Below, piece by piece: positions 60,413 through 64,000 of a stretch of 64,000 nucleotides of DNA (within the stretch, counting starts at the first letter, position 1; every line of letters begins with the position of its first letter). The translations under genes and the position numbers were made by a program. A model generated the notes under the pieces. That model had not been told where the DNA came from and did no database searches. It saw only the letters and a list, made by a program, of their open reading frames with translations. The stretch covers positions 64,873,946-64,937,945 of the forward strand of contig OX381720.1 of NCBI GenBank assembly GCA_947462335.1. Direction: 5' to 3'. Source of the DNA: Harmothoe impar (lineage: Eukaryota > Annelida > Polychaeta > Phyllodocida > Polynoidae).

Positions 60413-62380
60413 CCTATAATCCTGCAAGAATGCAGCCTTGGGATGAATTTCTGAAGGGTCAGCATGATGCCCCAATGCAACACTATGAGCTGCTCACCAG
60501 TGCTGCATTAGTGCATCATGACTACAGTTCGTAATGCCTGTTGTTGTTAAATGTCTCAGAGACTGTCGTATAAACACAGGTAAACAATGTCTGTGCCGCC
60601 AAGTGGCAACCCGGGTCGTCACAACAAACCGTCATCATGATGATTCAGCCGCAGGAATAGACGCACGGATGGGGGGGGGGGGGGTGGGTACAGGAATAGA
60701 TGCAGGGAGCTTTACGTTCTATGTTAGGGTTTAACAACAGGGGGGGGCGGTGAGATTTTGCAGACCGCCCAAAATTATGACAACCCCCTACAGTCAGTAG
60801 CATAGTGATGCGTGGGCTTTTTTGCTCTAAACAAGTGGACATTTTTTACTTCCCCCCAAATCCATCACCCCTCCCCCTGTTGTTGATAAATGAGCACTAC
60901 CTTGGTGGCAGGGGGCTGGGGAGGGGGGTACGGTGGGGGGGGGTGGGAGGGGGTACGGCTGGGGTAGGGGGGGTGTACATGTTTGATGTAGAACAGAGAC
61001 ATGAGCTGCACACACAGCACCAAGTCAGGTTGGTGTTTGTGTTTTGTTTACCCTGGCAGGATGTACAGCCTGGAAGACTGTGTTCTTTATAAAACAACAC
61101 CAGCAGTTCCGATGAGTGGAGTCAATACAGAGACAAATAAGTCTCTTGCAGAAGCTTCTATAACAAGAAAACGCACATTCGGGTGCATGTTCCTATTATG
61201 TACATACCTTAGCTGAATTGTTTAATGTGGTTTGCAGCTGGGCAGGTATCCAGGTATTTGTGTCATCTATAGATAAGATAATATCACGGTGATGTTTTAA
61301 TCCATGTGAGTTGGCATTTAAGCAACTTTGTATTGCATAAAATCACTGTTTAAGAAGCTTTAAATTCAGTAAATGTCATGTTAATGTCGCGGGAAGGCCA
61401 TAGTGACATTTAAATGGCTTTTAATGGTTTTAAGGAGCCCCTTAAAGCAATAAGAAGTTTTCTTAAATTCCGATGCTCATGCAGTGGCAGTATAGACGGT
61501 TATTCTGTCTGCACCAGTGTAGCACATTCTCTATGTGTGGGAGCTGTCACCGATTAGGGCTGTATTCTCATATCATAAACACGTTAACTGGACGTGGTAG
61601 TTTGTCAACATTCAAAAATCATCCATGCAGTATAGGGCACCTGGACGTTGATAGCCGCACCACCTGTGCTTAGTGGAGAACCTTCAGTACAGGCCCTTGG
61701 CCACTAGGTAGAGCAGCTAACCGGGGGTTATGACATCACAGGGCAGGCCACTACTGCTTCTGTCTGAAGTGGTTCCCAGGACTTAGCCCTTTAGTGAGTA
61801 GGCCTAGTTACTGAGGGCCATTGCTATTCACATGTCTTCAGGGTAACACAGACTGAAGCAATCACTATCCTGACTTAGGCCCCATCTAGAGGCAACCAAA
61901 GGAAGCACCGGGGGTTGGACATGGCCGCGCCCATGGCCTAACCCCAAGGAGCCCTATAGACATGACACCTCGCGGATTTCTATTTGCCCCCCCCCCCGTC
62001 CAGACCCGACTGTGTGGGAGGTGGAGAGTTCAGACAGCTGGTACCACGTCTAATGGGGGGCATCCCTGATACATTGTTAATGACACTAAATCACTCCTCC
62101 CTCCCTCAGGTGTTGTATTAATACATGGTATGGGGAGGGGAGTATTTTTAACCGTTATGTCCGTGATGGAGTCTGGGGATGGCCGGCGGTGGGGGGTGTG
62201 GAGATGGGGCGGGGGGGGGTGCTTTATGGTTTATTGAGTGTGTGTAGATATTTATAACTGCAGTATGTGTGTGGCCGTGACAGTCTGTGTGTGTGGGTGT
62301 GTGTGTGTGGGGGGGGGTGTGTGGGGGGGGGGTGGTGTGAGATTTAGTGTGTGGCATATTTATAAGCACACCAGACTGAG
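60413..62380. other. Non-coding, G-rich tracts
   Basis: No gene supported. Strong G-runs lie at 60670-60690, 60910-60972 and 62190-62340 (mixed GT/G), which are quadruplex-prone. The short open frames across them are low complexity. Confidence 0.5.
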
Positions 62381-62383
62381 CTG

Positions 62384-62700
62384 CTACCGTAGCCGCTCTG
62401 GTACCCCTCAGCAGACATTACAGAACTCTGTACCGTAGCCGCTCTGGTACCCCTCAGCAGACAGTACAGAACTCTGTACCGTAGCCGCTCTGGTACCCCT
62501 CAGCAGACAGTACAGAACTCTGTACTGTAGCGGCTCTGGTACCCCTCAGCAGACATCACAGAACTCTGTACCGTAGCCGCTCTGGTACCCCTCAGCAGAC
62601 AGTACAGAACTCTGTACTGTAGCCGCTCTGGTACCCCTCAGCAGACATCACAGAACTCTGTACTGTAGCCGCTCTGGTACCCCTCAGCAGACATTACAGA
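62384..62700. repeat. 46-bp minisatellite, ~7 copies
   Basis: The unit GTACCGTAGCCGCTCTGGTA then CCCCTCAGCAGACA and TACAGAACTCT. Variants alternate CAGTACAG and CATCACAG. Confidence 0.95.
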
Positions 62701-63059
62701 TCCACACTCTGCCAGATGTTTACACAAGACCTGTAGTTATGTGAGAAAATCCTCTAGTAGATCTATATTTATTATCAGAAGAGCAATATATCACAAACAA
62801 GAATCAGGCAAAATGCTACAGGCATTTTTATATGCGGCAACAACTGCAATTCTTGGATTCGAAGGAACATAATGTCTAGATGGTGGTATGTTTGAAGGGG
62901 ACCCATTTAAGACACCAAATAAGCAGGGGGGGAAGGATTATCAGGGGGAAGGATGATATTACTTCAAATATGGCAGTTTCTATGAATTCCTTGGGTCCAT
63001 GTTAGGGAGGGGGGGTTGATATGATTATGATCAACATTAGGGCCATGGAAATGTGTGTT

Positions 63060-63420
63060 GCTAGGCAGATAAACAATTAGAATAGCCATCGCTAGGCAAC
63101 CAGCTTTATTAGAAACAAACCAATAGAACCATTGAATTCCTTGGGTCCATATTAGGGGGGGGGGGGGGGGGTAGGTATGATTATAACCAACCTGAGGAAC
63201 TATCAAAGGTTGATTTATATTATTGTAATCACATAGCATAAATTTGTGTTGTGACTCCTTAATCTAAGATGGCGGCGCAATCCAAGATGGCGGCGCCCGT
63301 TCTGACTTCCAGTAAAGTGCAAACATCATATACCTCATTCTGTTGGTGCCTGGCAGCACCACCAGGTGGCTACGCCACCACCTCAGCATAAAAAAATAGC
63401 CACAAGCAATTTAATGATAA
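63060..63420. repeat. Dispersed AAGATGGCGG repeat, third copy
   Basis: Diverged relative of 10735-11105. It has a doubled AAGATGGCGGCGC segment and a poly-G tract at 63157-63170. Confidence 0.7.
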
Positions 63421-64000
63421 GGATTTTATTTGGTTTATCTTGCAATCTTGCAATATTGACATCATACAAGTTTTGTTAACATTTCATATTGTTGATCTTA
63501 TAGTTACAATGTTTCAAGTTATTTTTATCTATTTCTTTAGGGCAAAAATCTACATTTATATTGATGATACCACTCTACCCCCTGTGACTCAATCCAGCAT
63601 AGTGGAACTTATGTCGCTCATCAAACATTTTTAGTTATCTATGTCATGTGATAGAACAGTTCATTACCTCTCTATAGAGCCCATGTATGAGTCCCCATCT
63701 CACCCATACGTATTTAAAAAATATTTTCAAAGATAAAAACACCCGCAGTGCTAATTTGAGCTACGCGTGATCAAAGTGGAACGAGCAGGTCGCGACCTGC
63801 TCGCGAGCAGTCAGCGAGCATATCACTCATTGGTTACCTTAGCAACGGGTATCTAGAATTGAGATATCAATCTGAAATTTTTACCAGGCATTCCCGATGG
63901 TTATATCTACTACATACTAAAAGATTGGTCTCTTTGGGGAAATATTTTTATTCATGCAACATCGTTCAAAAACACGTTCAGTTTCCTGGAAAAATGACAG
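63421..64000. other. Non-coding right edge
   Basis: No gene seen. It contains the perfect 20-bp palindrome GAGCAGGTCGCGACCTGCTC at 63783-63802. Confidence 0.5.

Noticed and set aside
61001..61216. Short open frames near the G-rich tracts
   Set aside because: No coding features; several overlap low-complexity sequence.

Overview
This is a eukaryotic, animal-type genome window. The evidence is split genes with GT-AG introns in consistent phase, a ZU5-UPA-CARD protein family, a Ty3/Gypsy LTR retrotransposon, a non-LTR reverse transcriptase fragment, a tRNA-derived repeat, MITEs and many minisatellites. The style (large intronic repeats, innate-immunity-like domain families, many foldback elements) suggests a marine invertebrate. 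I cannot place it more closely from sequence alone.

Layout. (1) 1-598 is a 52-bp satellite. (2) 1775-12707 is the first copy of a tandem segmental duplication. It carries the 3' part of a ZU5-UPA-CARD (FIIND-CARD-like) gene on the + strand (nine exons, 1775-8634), followed by MITE-rich non-coding DNA and an 18-bp minisatellite. (3) 12708-14516 is spacer with low-complexity DNA and a truncated non-LTR RT on the - strand. (4) 14517-42378 is the second copy. It has eight matching exons (18365-22790) but lacks the first exon. It was later interrupted by a complete 12.73-kb Ty3/Gypsy element (26591-39320, LTRs identical by eye, TSD AGTG) and a 621-bp insertion (16-bp TSD). Copy 1 preserves both empty target sites. 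(5) 43239-52808 is a 9.57-kb element with long terminal inverted repeats (TIRs) and a perfect 6-bp TSD (CGTATT). These ends resemble those of Maverick/Polinton elements, but no polymerase or integrase was found. It holds an Ala-rich 429-aa ORF, a helical ~117-aa ORF, ~400-bp tandem repeats and clustered hairpins. Its TIRs are dense arrays of transcription-factor-like motifs. (6) 52809-64000 is non-genic: a tRNA-derived palindrome, two related MITEs, a perfect hairpin and four minisatellites.

The two CARD genes share exon lengths and phases. They encode a short helical segment, an acidic linker, ZU5, UPA and a C-terminal CARD, the order seen at the C-terminus of vertebrate NLRP1/CARD8. The position aligned with the autoproteolytic HF-S site reads S-L-G in both copies. 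The first intron of each gene is filled by a ~60-bp minisatellite that looks like repeated amplification of the exon-end/splice-donor junction (about 37 copies in copy 1, about 59 in copy 2).

The Gypsy element is intact: gag with zinc knuckle, pol with all catalytic residues in the -1 frame, and a third 1085-aa ORF of unrecognised function in the env position. All domain calls are by eye; no database search was run.
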